A stretch of DNA of 64,000 nucleotides from an uncultured Candidatus Thioglobus sp. (GTDB lineage: Bacteria > Pseudomonadota > Gammaproteobacteria > PS1 > Pseudothioglobaceae), in assembly GCA_905182815.1 (NCBI GenBank), contig CAJJCX010000004.1, positions 186,001-250,000 of the forward strand, given 5' to 3'. Numbering within the stretch: the stretch's first letter is position 1; every line of letters starts with the position of its first letter. The notes under the pieces are model-generated. The model was not told where the DNA came from and ran no database searches. It was given only the letters and a program-made list of their open reading frames with translations. Positions 9,006 to 19,536 of the stretch are shown one piece after another. A program made the translations under genes and the position numbers.

Positions 9006-9614
9006 ATGTCAGAAAAAGAAGATATTGGTGAATTAGATATTACAGATGAAATGATAGCTGAGGGCAGATCATATACCGGGGTCATGCCGGATGATATGCC
9101 TAAGTTAATGGCAAAAATAATTCTCAGTATTGATCTCTTCAGTCTCAGAGTTGGTCAGATAGCATGCTGGCTCACTGTTCCAGTATTCACTGCCATGTTT
9201 ATTGAGGTTGTGGGAAGACACTTCTTTGGCTCCCCAACAATGTGGGCCTACGATATTAGTAGAATGGGGGCGGGGGCAATGTTTATGCTCGGCGCTGGGT
9301 ATGCACTCTCAAAAGGCATTCATATACGAGCGGACTTTATGTATCGAGATTGGTCGGTCAAGACTCAAGCAATCATTGACTTAACTTTATATATATTATT
9401 TTATTTTCCTGGATTGATAGGCGCTGCGTGGGCATGCTATAAGTACGCTTATAAATCTTGGTCAATCATGGAAAGGGGTATGGACACTGCCTGGATGCCT
9501 TATATGTATCCAATTAAGTTTGCCTTATTTGTTGGATTTATTTTCCTTTTAATTCAAGGCGTTTCAGAGGTGCTTAAGTGCGTGTATGCAATCAAAAATA
9601 GGAGATGGCCATGA
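9006..9614 (+). CDS. TRAP transporter small permease (DctQ type)
   Basis: 202-aa membrane protein with four predicted helices, the DctQ fold: after a soluble N-terminal 45 residues come LRVGQIACWLTVPVFTAMFIEVVGRHFF, then MGAGAMFMLGAGYAL, then LTLYILFYFPGLIGAAWACY, and a last helix FALFVGFIFLLIQGVSEVL. GRHFFGSPTMWAYDISR is the characteristic DctQ segment. The ATG at 9006 is preferred over an in-frame TTG at 8994. The stop overlaps the dctM start (ATGA at 9611-9614), indicating translational coupling with the large subunit. Confidence 0.85.
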   Translation: MSEKEDIGELDITDEMIAEGRSYTGVMPDDMPKLMAKIILSIDLFSLRVGQIACWLTVPVFTAMFIEVVGRHFFGSPTMWAYDISRMGAGAMFMLGAGYALSKGIHIRADFMYRDWSVKTQAIIDLTLYILFYFPGLIGAAWACYKYAYKSWSIMERGMDTAWMPYMYPIKFALFVGFIFLLIQGVSEVLKCVYAIKNRRWP

Positions 9615-10927
9615 CTCCAGAAGTACTAGGCATTGTCCTAATATTAACCATGTTGTTTGCCATATTTATTGGCTTTCCAATCTCATTTACGTTAATTTTC
9701 TTAGGAGTCTTCTTTGGCTATATAGGTTTTGGAGATCTTGTTTTTTACTTAATGACCTTTCAGTTTTCTGGGAGTATGCTTGAGCAAACCCTCGCAGCAA
9801 TTCCATTGTTCACCTTTATGGGTATTCTCATGGAGAAGGCTAATCTCATGGAGAGGTTATTCACATCCGTTCAGATGGCACTTGCCAGAACCAAAGGCTC
9901 TTTATTTGTAGCCGTTCTTTTTGTTTCAGTAATTTTTGGAGCTGCAACAGGTATTGTGGGTGCATCAGTCACGATTTTAGGAATTATGTCAGCTAAGACA
10001 ATGAACAGAGCGGGCTATGATGTGCAGTTGGCTGCAGGAACAATTACTGCTGGCGGTACTTTGGGAATCTTGATACCTCCAAGCATTATGTTGGTTGTTA
10101 TGGGCCCTATTCTAAATGTTCCAGTAACGGATTTATTTGCTGCGGCGATTATGCCTGGACTAATGTTAGCAGTACTTTACACAGGTTATACACTTATTAG
10201 ATGCCACTTAAATCCATCATTAGGCCCTGTCGTTCCTGAGGACCTTATTCCTGACTCTATGAGAGAGGTGTGGATTGAGTTTTTTAAAGGACTTGTTCCG
10301 CCCGTTCTATTGGTAGGATCATCCTTAGGTAGTATTTTAGCTGGCCTTGCAACGCCTACAGAAGGTGCTGCAATGGGAGCTGTGGGTGCGATATTTTTAA
10401 CACTTGCGTACCGAAAATTAAATTTTAAAGTTTTTCAAGAGGCTTTATTAAAAACCCTTGAAATTACTACATTAATTATGGTTTTAGTTTGTGCTTCAAA
10501 CTTTTTTGGCTCAGTTTTTTCTAGATTGGGAACACCAACGATGATTACTGAGGCATTAATGCTTCTAGATCTTCCACCAACAGCTATATTGCTAATAGTT
10601 ATGGCATTTATTTTCTTGTTGGCCTGGCCATTAGAGTGGGTGCCAATTGTACTAATCATTATTCCAATCGTTTTGCCTCTAATTGAGCAATTAGGTTTTA
10701 ACTTAACTTGGTTTGGAATCCTTGTGGCTGTTAATTTGCAAACTGCTTGGCTTTCGCCGCCTGTTGCATTGTCTGCATACTTTCTCAAGGGGGTTGCCCC
10801 AGACTGGGATTTATCAGATATCTATAAAGGTATGATGCAATTTATGGCTATTCAAGTTGTTGGATTAGCGTTAATTATTATCTTCCCGCAAATTGTTCTA
10901 TGGCTGCCAGAATATCTCTATGGCTAA
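9611..10927 (+). CDS. TRAP transporter large permease (DctM type)
   Basis: About 438-aa, roughly twelve-helix membrane protein of the DctM family that forms the sodium-dependent transport channel with DctQ. Family segments visible are AAIPLFTFMGILMEKANLMERL, AATGIVGASVTILGIM, AGGTLGILIPPSIMLVVMGPI, AGLATPTEGAAMGAVGAI and WLSPPVALSAYFLKGVAP. The ATG at 9611 is chosen over 9605 because GGAG at 9601-9604 is correctly spaced only for 9611, and it overlaps the dctQ stop. It is convergent with the gntR gene. Confidence 0.88.
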   Translation: MTPEVLGIVLILTMLFAIFIGFPISFTLIFLGVFFGYIGFGDLVFYLMTFQFSGSMLEQTLAAIPLFTFMGILMEKANLMERLFTSVQMALARTKGSLFVAVLFVSVIFGAATGIVGASVTILGIMSAKTMNRAGYDVQLAAGTITAGGTLGILIPPSIMLVVMGPILNVPVTDLFAAAIMPGLMLAVLYTGYTLIRCHLNPSLGPVVPEDLIPDSMREVWIEFFKGLVPPVLLVGSSLGSILAGLATPTEGAAMGAVGAIFLTLAYRKLNFKVFQEALLKTLEITTLIMVLVCASNFFGSVFSRLGTPTMITEALMLLDLPPTAILLIVMAFIFLLAWPLEWVPIVLIIIPIVLPLIEQLGFNLTWFGILVAVNLQTAWLSPPVALSAYFLKGVAPDWDLSDIYKGMMQFMAIQVVGLALIIIFPQIVLWLPEYLYG

Positions 10928-11013
10928 ACAAGGCTTGGTTAACTTGAAGGAATTTTAGCTTTACATAAATCTTTGACGCAGGAAAAATCTCAGTGTCGAG
11001 TGTTGTCTAATCC

Positions 11014-11787
11014 TTAGAATGTATCGCCGAAAGTGCTGTTTTGGGTATTGACGTAGTCGATGTCATCGGTATGAACGAATGATGTTCTTAGCTCAATAGT
11101 CTCGTTATGATATGTTTGACCGATACGCTCTATCCGAAGAATGGGCGAATCCAATTTAACATTGAGAAGAGCGGATACTGTTTTATCTGCAGAAGTTGCT
11201 TTTAATTTCTCTGAGCAGTTTGTTATAAATATGTTGAATTTATTTTGATATAGGTTGTATATTGTATTAGCTCGGTTTTTAAAAATTTCTTCAGTTAGCG
11301 TTGGAAATTTAGCTTGTGATATGATTATTTTATCAACAATATAATTTTTTTTATTAATGCCTAGCTTATTAAATATTTGATAAACATTACTCCCAGGAGA
11401 AATATTTAATATTTTTGCTTCATACTTAGTGGCTTTTTTTGTTTCAAAAGAAATGAACTCTACTTCTGGGTAGGATATCTCATCAGTTCCATTTAATGCA
11501 AAATGAAAATACGCAAAATGGAAAGTGCTTTTATCATGCTGAAAGACAAAAGTTCCTAAACCCTGTTTTCGAATAAGGAAGCCTTCTTTTTCTAATGCAC
11601 CTACTGCCTTTCTAACTGTTCCAATTGAAACGTTGAAGAGATCAACAAGTGTTTTCTCATTTGGAATTAGTTGGCCTGGCCTTAACTCATCACGGTAAAG
11701 GCAATTAAATAACTCATTCCTTATTTGGAGCCACATAGGAGTCTTGCTGTCCCTGTCTATGTTAAATTGGAGATCAGTAATGCTCAT
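11014..11787 (-). CDS. GntR-family regulator with UTRA domain
   Basis: 257-aa HutC-subfamily regulator. Residues about 15-80 form the winged helix (IRNELFNCLYRDELRPGQLIPNEKTLVDLFNVSIGTVRKAVGALEKEGFLIRKQGLGTFV, the standard GntR pattern). Residues about 95-245 form a UTRA ligand-binding domain ending in LRIERIGQTYHNETIELRTSFV. It is the last gene of the minus-strand suy-hps operon, 15 bases after the dehydrogenase, and probably senses a pathway intermediate. Candidate operators lie upstream of suyA and dctP. The ligand is unknown. Confidence 0.85.
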   Translation of the reverse strand: MSITDLQFNIDRDSKTPMWLQIRNELFNCLYRDELRPGQLIPNEKTLVDLFNVSIGTVRKAVGALEKEGFLIRKQGLGTFVFQHDKSTFHFAYFHFALNGTDEISYPEVEFISFETKKATKYEAKILNISPGSNVYQIFNKLGINKKNYIVDKIIISQAKFPTLTEEIFKNRANTIYNLYQNKFNIFITNCSEKLKATSADKTVSALLNVKLDSPILRIERIGQTYHNETIELRTSFVHTDDIDYVNTQNSTFGDTF

Positions 11788-11802
11788 AAAATGTGTAAGT
11801 TG

Positions 11803-12813
11803 TTAAAAATGAGGTTTCAGGATAACCTTAGCTGAGGCCATTGTACCATTGTGAAGACTCTTAAATGCCAAATCAGTTTCAGACAGAGGCATCTCTTCTA
11901 TCCATGATAAGTCACCAAAATCTCCATTTTCAATTGACTTTAAGGCAGACTTAAAGTCCTCCATGTTGTAGGTGTAACAACCAACTAGCTTCACTTCTTG
12001 AAGTGTAATTTTTCGGATGTCAATATTAGTAGTCCAGCTAAGAAGGCCTACATTAACTACTGTACCTCCTGCTTTGACTGAGGCAATAGAAAGAGCATTT
12101 GTCTTTTCACTTCCAACACAGTCAATTACAACATCGAATGTGCTGTCTTTGACTGAATCTGTTAATGGGTTAATGGCAATAACGCCAACATGGTCTTTAA
12201 CGCAAGGGTGCCTAGCCATATTGGTTTCAAGTACCTGCATTTTAACGCCATGGGATTTAAGTAACAGAGCTGTTAAAAGGCCAATAGCACCAGCACCTAT
12301 AACTAAAACGTGGCAATCGCTTATAGGCTTGAATGAATTTTCTATGGCAAGATTTACAGCATGGACCACAGTTGCCGCGGGCTCAGTTAAGGCCACATGG
12401 TTTGAATTCATAGTGCTAGGCGCATGAACTAGGCATTGATTTGGTATGGTCATGTATTGAGCAAAAGCGCCCTGCCTACTCATTCCAATCATATCCCTAT
12501 CACTGCAAAGGTTGTCTCTACCCTGAAGGCAGTATTCACATTTTCCGCAAGTAATCAAAGGATTGCCTGTTACTTTTTGACCCTTATGAATGCCCTCAAC
12601 TATTTCGCCACAAAATTCATGGCCCAGTATTAAGCCAGGGTTTCTTCTTGGGTCTTTGCCATGATATGCGTGCATATCAGACCCACAAATTCCAACGGAC
12701 TCAATGCGCAATAAAACATCATCATCACGATCAATTTGCGTTGGCTTGTATTCACTATAAAAAGTCATTTCATTCGGCGCTGTGTATACTACCGCTTGCA
12801 TTTTATTAATCAT
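11803..12813 (-). CDS. zinc-dependent alcohol dehydrogenase, HpsP-like
   Basis: 336-aa medium-chain zinc dehydrogenase. It has the catalytic Zn signature GICGSDMHAYHG with GHEFCGEIV, the structural Zn cluster CGKCEYCLQGRDNLC, and the NAD(P)-binding VIGAGAIGLLTALLL. In bacterial DHPS catabolism a dehydrogenase called HpsP oxidises one DHPS enantiomer at C2 and, with HpsO, interconverts enantiomers. I assign it here by operon context (suyAB-hpsN-SDR-ADH), so the family is certain but the substrate is inferred. It overlaps the preceding SDR gene by ATGA and is probably translationally coupled. Confidence 0.65.
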   Translation of the reverse strand: MINKMQAVVYTAPNEMTFYSEYKPTQIDRDDDVLLRIESVGICGSDMHAYHGKDPRRNPGLILGHEFCGEIVEGIHKGQKVTGNPLITCGKCEYCLQGRDNLCSDRDMIGMSRQGAFAQYMTIPNQCLVHAPSTMNSNHVALTEPAATVVHAVNLAIENSFKPISDCHVLVIGAGAIGLLTALLLKSHGVKMQVLETNMARHPCVKDHVGVIAINPLTDSVKDSTFDVVIDCVGSEKTNALSIASVKAGGTVVNVGLLSWTTNIDIRKITLQEVKLVGCYTYNMEDFKSALKSIENGDFGDLSWIEEMPLSETDLAFKSLHNGTMASAKVILKPHF

Positions 12814-13571
12814 GCTGCTGAAAACCCTCCATCTAAAAATATTGTCTGACCGGTGACATATGAGTTTGCATCACTGCACAAGAAAACACTAATACCAAAA
12901 ATGTCTTTTTCTTCTCCGTTGCGATCCATCATTGTTTTTGCTGCTAAATTCTTTAATTTCTCAGGATCTTGAAATAATGACTCCGTTAGATTTGTTCTAA
13001 AAAATCCTGGAGCAATTGCATTGACTAATACTCCATTCTTTGAATAGGCCTGAGCTAAGGCTCGAGTAAGCTGCATAATGCCACCTTTGCTTGCACCATA
13101 TGGAATGCTGTTATCAAATGCCCTAAGGGATTGAAGAGAGGCGATATTTATAATTCGTCCCCAATTATTTTTAGTCATTGATTCAGCAACAAGCTTGCTT
13201 AAGTAGAAAGGGGCAGTTAAGTTAATGTCAATAGTCTTCTGCCATTCTTCGAGTGTTAACTCTTCAGCAGATGTTCTAAGATTTATTCCAGCAGCATTTA
13301 CTAAAATGTCAATTTTTCCAGACTCTTTAGAGATTTGAGTTACCATATTTTTAAGGTCGGCAGTTGATGTGACATCCGCTTGGATGAAGGCGCCTTTGCA
13401 GCCTTGATCTTTTATCTCTTGAAGGGTTTCTTCTGCATTGCTTCGACTGCTTGCAATCCAAACAAATGCGCCTGCACGAGCAAGCGCAAGCGCCATCATT
13501 TTTCCCACCCCACTTGTACCACCAGTTATTAGTGCTACTTTATTTTCTAGTGAGAAATCTGATAAGTTCAT
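12810..13571 (-). CDS. short-chain dehydrogenase, HpsO-like
   Basis: 253-aa classical SDR. Cofactor motif TGGTSGVGKM near residue 17, NAAG at about 88-91, catalytic Ser within NIASLQS and YGASK with the active Tyr and Lys, and a typical C-terminus SYVTGQTIFLDGG. In DHPS pathways HpsO is an SDR that oxidises R-DHPS at C2 as part of racemisation. This assignment rests on position between hpsN and the zinc dehydrogenase. Several SDRs of similar sequence act on other polyols, for example gluconate 5-dehydrogenase. Confidence 0.65.
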   Translation of the reverse strand: MNLSDFSLENKVALITGGTSGVGKMMALALARAGAFVWIASSRSNAEETLQEIKDQGCKGAFIQADVTSTADLKNMVTQISKESGKIDILVNAAGINLRTSAEELTLEEWQKTIDINLTAPFYLSKLVAESMTKNNWGRIINIASLQSLRAFDNSIPYGASKGGIMQLTRALAQAYSKNGVLVNAIAPGFFRTNLTESLFQDPEKLKNLAAKTMMDRNGEEKDIFGISVFLCSDANSYVTGQTIFLDGGFSAA

Positions 13572-13575
13572 AAAG

Positions 13576-14901
<1,326 letters not shown>

Positions 14902-16071
14902 TTAGGCGCTTTCATATAAACGCGTTAATACAAACTCTTGATGCCCTAATATTTCTGCAGCAGTCATTCTTCCGTTTGAAGTGTGAATAAGACTTTCAAG
15001 AAGCATATCACCAGCCTGATCCATATTGATATCACGCTTTAATAAACCAGTTACATCAACATCCACATGCTCTGACATCGTTCTAACTGTTCTTGGATTT
15101 GCACAAACTTTAATAACAGGGAGGATTGGATTACCAATAATGTTTCCTTGCCCAGTAGGGAATAGGTGAGCTACATATCCAGAGGCTGCGCATAATGTAA
15201 CCATTTCTGCAGCTGCAGAAGAAGAGTCCATAAACCATAGGCCCTTACTTGTAGGCATTTCTGCTTTATCTAAAACGCCGTCAACGACACATTTTTTCCC
15301 AATCTTTTGTATGTTGCCTAATGCCTTTTCTTCAATCGTAGTTAGACCACCTTCAATATTACCCTTAGTAGGCTGTGAATCAGATAGGTCATCTGTCTTA
15401 AAGCGCTCAATCATATCTTGATAGCGATTAAACATAAACATAAATTTTTCAGCAACAGCATCATTAGCACATCTAGCTTTAACTAAATGTTCTCCACCTG
15501 TAATTTCAGATGTCTCACCAAAAAGTAAAGTACTGTCCATTTCATATAACTTATCGAACGCATTACCAACTGTTGGGTTTGACCCAAAGCCCGAAGTAGT
15601 GTCTGATTCCCCGCATTTAGTTGATACCCAGATTTCACTTAGGTCACATGGCTCTCTTTGAAGTCCTGTTGCGAAATGAACCATATCATAAGCCGCTTTT
15701 GAAGCGTCAGCGATAGTTTGTATGTCACCTTTTTTCTCAATAGAAAAACCTTGAACTGGCTTACCCGTTGCAGCAATTCCATCAACGATTTTTTGCGTCC
15801 AGTCTGGCTCAATTCCAATAACCACTACTGCGGCAACATTTGGATTTGATCCCGTACCAATCATTGTCCTAAAATGTAGATCTAGATCTTCACCAAACTG
15901 AAGTCTACCGTAGGGATGAGGAAGGGCTATCGTGCCTTTAATATTGTTAGAAACTGCTTCACAAGCAGCATTTGAAATATCATCAACTGGCAAGATAATA
16001 ACGTGGTTACGAATTCCTACTCTATTGTTTTCGCGACGATATCCATAGATTTTTTGATTTAAATTTATCAT
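14902..16071 (-). CDS. suyB: (2R)-sulfolactate sulfo-lyase, large subunit
   Basis: 389-aa UxaA/altronate-dehydratase C-terminal family protein, matching the usual size of SuyB. It opens with [26 protein letters not shown] and contains [20 protein letters not shown] with conserved Cys, typical of this iron-dependent lyase family. With SuyA it splits sulfolactate into pyruvate and sulfite in the cytoplasm. The ATG at 16071 (after AGAGG) overlaps the suyA stop by one base; a GTG at 16077 is less likely. The altronate or galactarate dehydratase alternative is possible, but the hpsN neighbour argues for the sulfo-lyase. Confidence 0.75.
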   Translation of the reverse strand: MINLNQKIYGYRRENNRVGIRNHVIILPVDDISNAACEAVSNNIKGTIALPHPYGRLQFGEDLDLHFRTMIGTGSNPNVAAVVVIGIEPDWTQKIVDGIAATGKPVQGFSIEKKGDIQTIADASKAAYDMVHFATGLQREPCDLSEIWVSTKCGESDTTSGFGSNPTVGNAFDKLYEMDSTLLFGETSEITGGEHLVKARCANDAVAEKFMFMFNRYQDMIERFKTDDLSDSQPTKGNIEGGLTTIEEKALGNIQKIGKKCVVDGVLDKAEMPTSKGLWFMDSSSAAAEMVTLCAASGYVAHLFPTGQGNIIGNPILPVIKVCANPRTVRTMSEHVDVDVTGLLKRDINMDQAGDMLLESLIHTSNGRMTAAEILGHQEFVLTRLYESA

Positions 16072-16352
16072 TACCACCTCTTAGTTTTTACGTTATGAAC
16101 ATGTAGATGATCACCTACAGCAATCTTTGAAATTGTTCTACCAATATCTACACCATACTTGATGACAGTGTCATCTTCATTTAAATCCTTAATAGCTAAC
16201 TTATGCCCAATTGGAATATCTTGATTAATTTTGATATCTATCAAAACATCCTGGTCCATTATCCAACCACTTAGAGTGTCGTTTGCTTTTAATCCTTCGA
16301 CGGTAACAACGCCAACGGAATCATCTTCATCATGAACTATAAACTGAATCAT
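16071..16352 (-). CDS. suyA: (2R)-sulfolactate sulfo-lyase, small subunit
   Basis: 93-aa SAF-domain protein, the size expected for SuyA. It has [18 protein letters not shown], a segment [22 protein letters not shown] typical of the N-terminal module of UxaA-type lyases, and [24 protein letters not shown] at the C-terminus. It is the first gene of the minus-strand operon suyA-suyB-hpsN-hpsO-hpsP-gntR and has a good AAGGAG ribosome-binding site. A separate small subunit followed by a 389-aa large subunit is the known SuyAB organisation. Confidence 0.75.
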   Translation of the reverse strand: MIQFIVHDEDDSVGVVTVEGLKANDTLSGWIMDQDVLIDIKINQDIPIGHKLAIKDLNEDDTVIKYGVDIGRTISKIAVGDHLHVHNVKTKRW

Positions 16353-16556
16353 TCTTGCTCCTTGAAATACGTATGAAAAAAACTTTTAATTAATTTTTAG
16401 TGAAAAAAATTAATGAGAGATATATTATATCATATATATGAATTTCTACTTTATATATTGCTTAAAAAATTATTTACTTTCGATATAAAACTAAATATAC
16501 AATATCACGTTAAGGTTTGTAGTCGCTAAACTCAACGCTGAAAAATTAGAGTAAAA
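16353..16556. promoter_or_regulatory. divergent control region of the suy-hps operon
   Basis: 204 bases of very AT-rich DNA between suyA and the next plus-strand gene. It contains the perfect 12-bp palindrome TCATATATATGA at 16430-16441, about 78 bases upstream of the suyA start. The same 12-mer is the core of an 18-bp palindrome upstream of sat (57048-57065). It is a candidate operator; promoter boxes cannot be placed with confidence in such AT-rich sequence. Confidence 0.4.
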
Positions 16557-16946
16557 ATGAAAAAAATTATCTTGTTTGTGATTATTAATTGTTTGTCTTT
16601 TCCTGCTCTATCAGCAGCTGGTGACCTTTACTACTGTGAGATGATTCAAGCAGTTGAGTTAAAAGAGGACGGCCTTGTTAACTATATTCCTCAGAAATTT
16701 AAATTTAGAATTACTGAGAAGAGTTCTATACAATTTGGAATGGATGAAAACTATTTCAAAGGCCTTGAGTTGGTTGTTACAGATTTTTCAAATAATGGTG
16801 AGCAATTTTATGGCGAAAGCTTTGAGTACTCATATGGAAGTTTTTACTTTGCTGACATTATTAGATGGCCATCAAAAGGAGTGGATAAATTAACAGCTAC
16901 TGCGGTAAGTGCACAATGCTCAATTGTTGATGACTACACAGTATAA
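16557..16946 (+). CDS. hypothetical secreted protein
   Basis: 129 aa. A signal peptide is clear (MKKIILFVIINCLSFPALSA, cut near residue 20), so it is probably periplasmic. The mature protein is small and rich in aromatic residues, with two Cys (YYCEMIQ and AQCSIVDDY) that could form a disulfide. I do not recognise a family. It lies 21 bases upstream of a hotdog-fold gene and may be co-transcribed with it. Confidence 0.65.
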   Translation: MKKIILFVIINCLSFPALSAAGDLYYCEMIQAVELKEDGLVNYIPQKFKFRITEKSSIQFGMDENYFKGLELVVTDFSNNGEQFYGESFEYSYGSFYFADIIRWPSKGVDKLTATAVSAQCSIVDDYTV

Positions 16947-16967
16947 ATAGGAAAAGTTAATACAATT

Positions 16968-17441
16968 ATGATTTCAAGAGCACTTAAAACAAATCGATTA
17001 ATACGCTTATTTGGTATAACCAAAGTACCAATGATTTGGTATTGTCGCCCAAAGGTTATTGAGCATACGGATGAAAAGATTGAAATTAGAATCCCTTTTA
17101 AGCGAAGAACTAAAAACCACTTAGGAAGTATGTATTTTGGTGTTTTAGCAGTCGGCGCTGATATTACTGGCGGCTTTTTAGCGATGGATCCAATTCAAGA
17201 AAGTGGACGAAAAATAACTTTAATATTTAAAGATTTTAAGGCTGATTTTCTAAAGCGTCCTGAGGGCGATGTCCACTTTATATGCAGAGATGGTTTGGCA
17301 ATTAAAGAGCTGGTAAAAACTGCTGCAAGTTCAGGCGAGAGGCATAATTATAAATTGAATATTGAAGCTACTGTTCCTTCGCTGTCTCCTGACGTCGTTG
17401 CTAAATTTGAACTTACACTTTCCTTGAAAGACAAAACTTAA
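16968..17441 (+). CDS. DUF4442-type hotdog-fold protein
   Basis: 157-aa protein resembling the DUF4442/YiiD C-terminal thioesterase-like family. The pattern IRIPFKRRTKNHLGSMYFGVLAVGADITGGFLAM matches the helix and strand around the hotdog active-site region, with the conserved NH-x-G-S-x-Y turn. Members are often annotated as acyl-CoA thioesterases but few have a shown substrate. It sits between two small unknown genes, with 21 and 3 bases of spacing, suggesting a three-gene operon. Confidence 0.7.
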   Translation: MISRALKTNRLIRLFGITKVPMIWYCRPKVIEHTDEKIEIRIPFKRRTKNHLGSMYFGVLAVGADITGGFLAMDPIQESGRKITLIFKDFKADFLKRPEGDVHFICRDGLAIKELVKTAASSGERHNYKLNIEATVPSLSPDVVAKFELTLSLKDKT

Positions 17442-17444
17442 AGT

Positions 17445-17669
17445 ATGCATCAAAATCCTATCAATAATGACTCTCAAAATGCTAATATCAAGCCAGCGTT
17501 GCTTGAGTTATCTCAATTTAAACTTGCGCTCATAATCACCATTCTTTGTGTATTATTTTTTCTAATTATTCAGCATAAAGCTAGGCTGATGTTAAAGAGC
17601 CTTAATCTGAAAGAATTAATTAGTACAAATTTCCCACATATGGATGAGTTCTTTTTAAGATTAAAATGA
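17445..17669 (+). CDS. small single-helix membrane protein
   Basis: 74 aa. Residues about 28-46 form one hydrophobic helix (LALIITILCVLFFLIIQH) followed by a basic segment, so a single-pass inner-membrane protein is expected. It starts 3 bases after the stop of the hotdog gene. No family recognised. Confidence 0.5.
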   Translation: MHQNPINNDSQNANIKPALLELSQFKLALIITILCVLFFLIIQHKARLMLKSLNLKELISTNFPHMDEFFLRLK

Positions 17670-17797
17670 ACTATATAATGAGTTTAAAAGAAGTTTCATT
17701 ATGTGAAACATTTATGCAATGCTAGAATAATTTTTATGTGATAATTCATTTTTTGAATGCTGTAGCAGTAATCACTATCAAATCTGGAATAAATAAA

Positions 17798-19339
17798 ATG
17801 ATTCTAAAAAACTTGTCACCGTCTGAACTGATTGAAAAATCATTATCTCTTAATGAGGGAATATTAACAGATACTGGAGCTTTGCTTATCACAACAGGCA
17901 AGCGATCTGGTCGAAGTCCAAATGATCGTTTTATTGTTGATAATTCTGCAACTTCTAATTCAGTTGACTGGGGCGATGTTAACAGGCCTTTTTCAGAAGA
18001 AAAGTTTAATAAACTATGGGCTAGAGTGAGTGATCACTTATCTCAAAAAGATCATTTTCTCTCTAATCTGCATGTTGGAGCTCATGAATCGCACTACCTT
18101 CCAGTTGAAGTAAATACTGAAACTGCTTGGCAAGGCTTATTTGGTAGAAATATGTTTATTAAGCCCGAAACATATAATCCTAAAGATAAACCAGTTTGGA
18201 CGATTTTAAATGTTGCATCTTTTGAGTGCAATCCTGAGCGTGATGGAACCAACTCAGATGGAGTTGTTATTATTAACTTTGCACAAAGAAAAGTATTATT
18301 AGCTGGCATGCGTTATGCAGGCGAAATGAAGAAAGCAATGTTTTCAGTGCAAAACTATTTGCTGCCTGAAAAGGATGTTCTGCCAATGCACTGCTCAGCA
18401 AATGTGGGAGAAAATGGCGATACAGCATTATTTTTTGGCCTCTCAGGAACTGGCAAGACAACCCTTTCTGCAGATCCCGAGCGTTACCTTATTGGTGACG
18501 ATGAGCATGGCTGGGCTAAGGGCTCAGTATTTAACATTGAGGGAGGCTGTTATGCAAAAACGATCAACCTTTCTAAGAAAAATGAACCCATTATTTGGGA
18601 TGCTATTCGTCATGGCGCAATAGTTGAAAACGTCAAAGTAGATGCAGATAAGCATGCAGATTATGATGATACTTCCATATCAGAAAATGGTCGCTGCTCA
18701 TACCCATTAGAGCACGTTGAAAAGCGCGTTGAAAAAAATGCTGCAGGCGAGCCCAAAGTTGTTATTTTCTTAACTTGTGATGTTTCAGGTGTCCTTCCTC
18801 CAGTTTCAATCTTAACTAAAGAGTCTGCTGCCTATCACTTCTTGTCTGGTTATACAGCGCGCGTTGGCTCAACAGAGCTTGGTGCAGAGGCCGGCATTAA
18901 TCCAGCATTCTCATCGTGTTTTGGGGCCCCATTTATGCCTCGAAATGCAAGCAGTTACGCCAATTTATTAATTAAACGACTTGCAGAATTTGATACACAA
19001 GTCTATTTAGTTAATACTGGATGGACGGGTGGTTCAGGGGCTCCAGGAGGCTCAGGATCAAGATTCCCTATTCCTGTAACTCGCGCAATAGTTTCTGCTT
19101 GTCAAAGCGGCGCCCTTCTTGAATCAAAAGTGACACACCTCGACTACTTAAATCTTGATATTCCTAAATCTATTCCAGGAGTTGATGAGGCTTACCTTAA
19201 CCCCCGTGATACATGGGAAGATAAATCAAGTTATGATAGTGAATCTATAAAACTCGCGAATCTATTTGCAGAAAACTTTAAAAAGTTTGATGTTGATAAA
19301 GCAATCGTTGACGCCGGACCTCTAGCAGTTAGTAAATAA
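17798..19339 (+). CDS. pckA: phosphoenolpyruvate carboxykinase (ATP)
   Basis: 513-aa ATP-dependent PEP carboxykinase, converting oxaloacetate and ATP to PEP in gluconeogenesis. [17 protein letters not shown] near the N-terminus binds oxaloacetate. [14 protein letters not shown] is the kinase-1a (Walker A) motif, followed by LIGDDEHGW with the metal-binding Asp residues and, later, NTGWTGG. The ATG at 17798 gives the usual length; an upstream GTG at 17738 would add 20 residues that do not look like the family. Use of PEPCK fits growth on pyruvate, as would be released by SuyAB. Confidence 0.93.
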   Translation: MILKNLSPSELIEKSLSLNEGILTDTGALLITTGKRSGRSPNDRFIVDNSATSNSVDWGDVNRPFSEEKFNKLWARVSDHLSQKDHFLSNLHVGAHESHYLPVEVNTETAWQGLFGRNMFIKPETYNPKDKPVWTILNVASFECNPERDGTNSDGVVIINFAQRKVLLAGMRYAGEMKKAMFSVQNYLLPEKDVLPMHCSANVGENGDTALFFGLSGTGKTTLSADPERYLIGDDEHGWAKGSVFNIEGGCYAKTINLSKKNEPIIWDAIRHGAIVENVKVDADKHADYDDTSISENGRCSYPLEHVEKRVEKNAAGEPKVVIFLTCDVSGVLPPVSILTKESAAYHFLSGYTARVGSTELGAEAGINPAFSSCFGAPFMPRNASSYANLLIKRLAEFDTQVYLVNTGWTGGSGAPGGSGSRFPIPVTRAIVSACQSGALLESKVTHLDYLNLDIPKSIPGVDEAYLNPRDTWEDKSSYDSESIKLANLFAENFKKFDVDKAIVDAGPLAVSK

Positions 19340-19412
19340 ATAAGTACTGAACAAGTATTACGACTACGGCAACAATAATGGCAACAATTACGACTGGGGG
19401 CGTGTTCTTCAT
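19329..19412 (-). CDS. possible 27-aa single-helix membrane protein
   Basis: An open frame of 27 codons opposite the end of pckA begins [18 protein letters not shown] and continues hydrophobic to LVQYLFIY. It is almost entirely one transmembrane helix with a charged, proline-containing N-terminus, which looks more like a real small membrane protein than chance. A TATAAT box ends about 7 bases before the ATG, which would give a leaderless or very short-leader transcript; no ribosome-binding site is seen. Its last 11 bases overlap the 3' end of pckA. Existence is uncertain. Confidence 0.35.
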   Translation of the reverse strand: MKNTPPVVIVAIIVAVVVILVQYLFIY

Positions 19413-19536
19413 ATAGCAAATTATAAGGTTTGTTTGGCTACTATTTTAGTGAAGTATTAAAAAATATTATCTTTAAGACGAGGATTTTGTATATTATTTG
19501 ATTTCTTATTTAATATTCAAATGGCTACTAGCAATA

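Noticed and set aside
10435-10788. 117-codon open frame opposite dctM
   Set aside because: Lies wholly within the well-supported dctM gene and has no family features; a shadow frame. Similar antisense frames in ftsH, folP, glmM and SulP were rejected for the same reason.
14902-16352. Altronate or galactarate dehydratase pair
   Set aside because: Same superfamily, but subunit sizes and hpsN/TRAP context match SuyAB; no hexuronate genes are seen.
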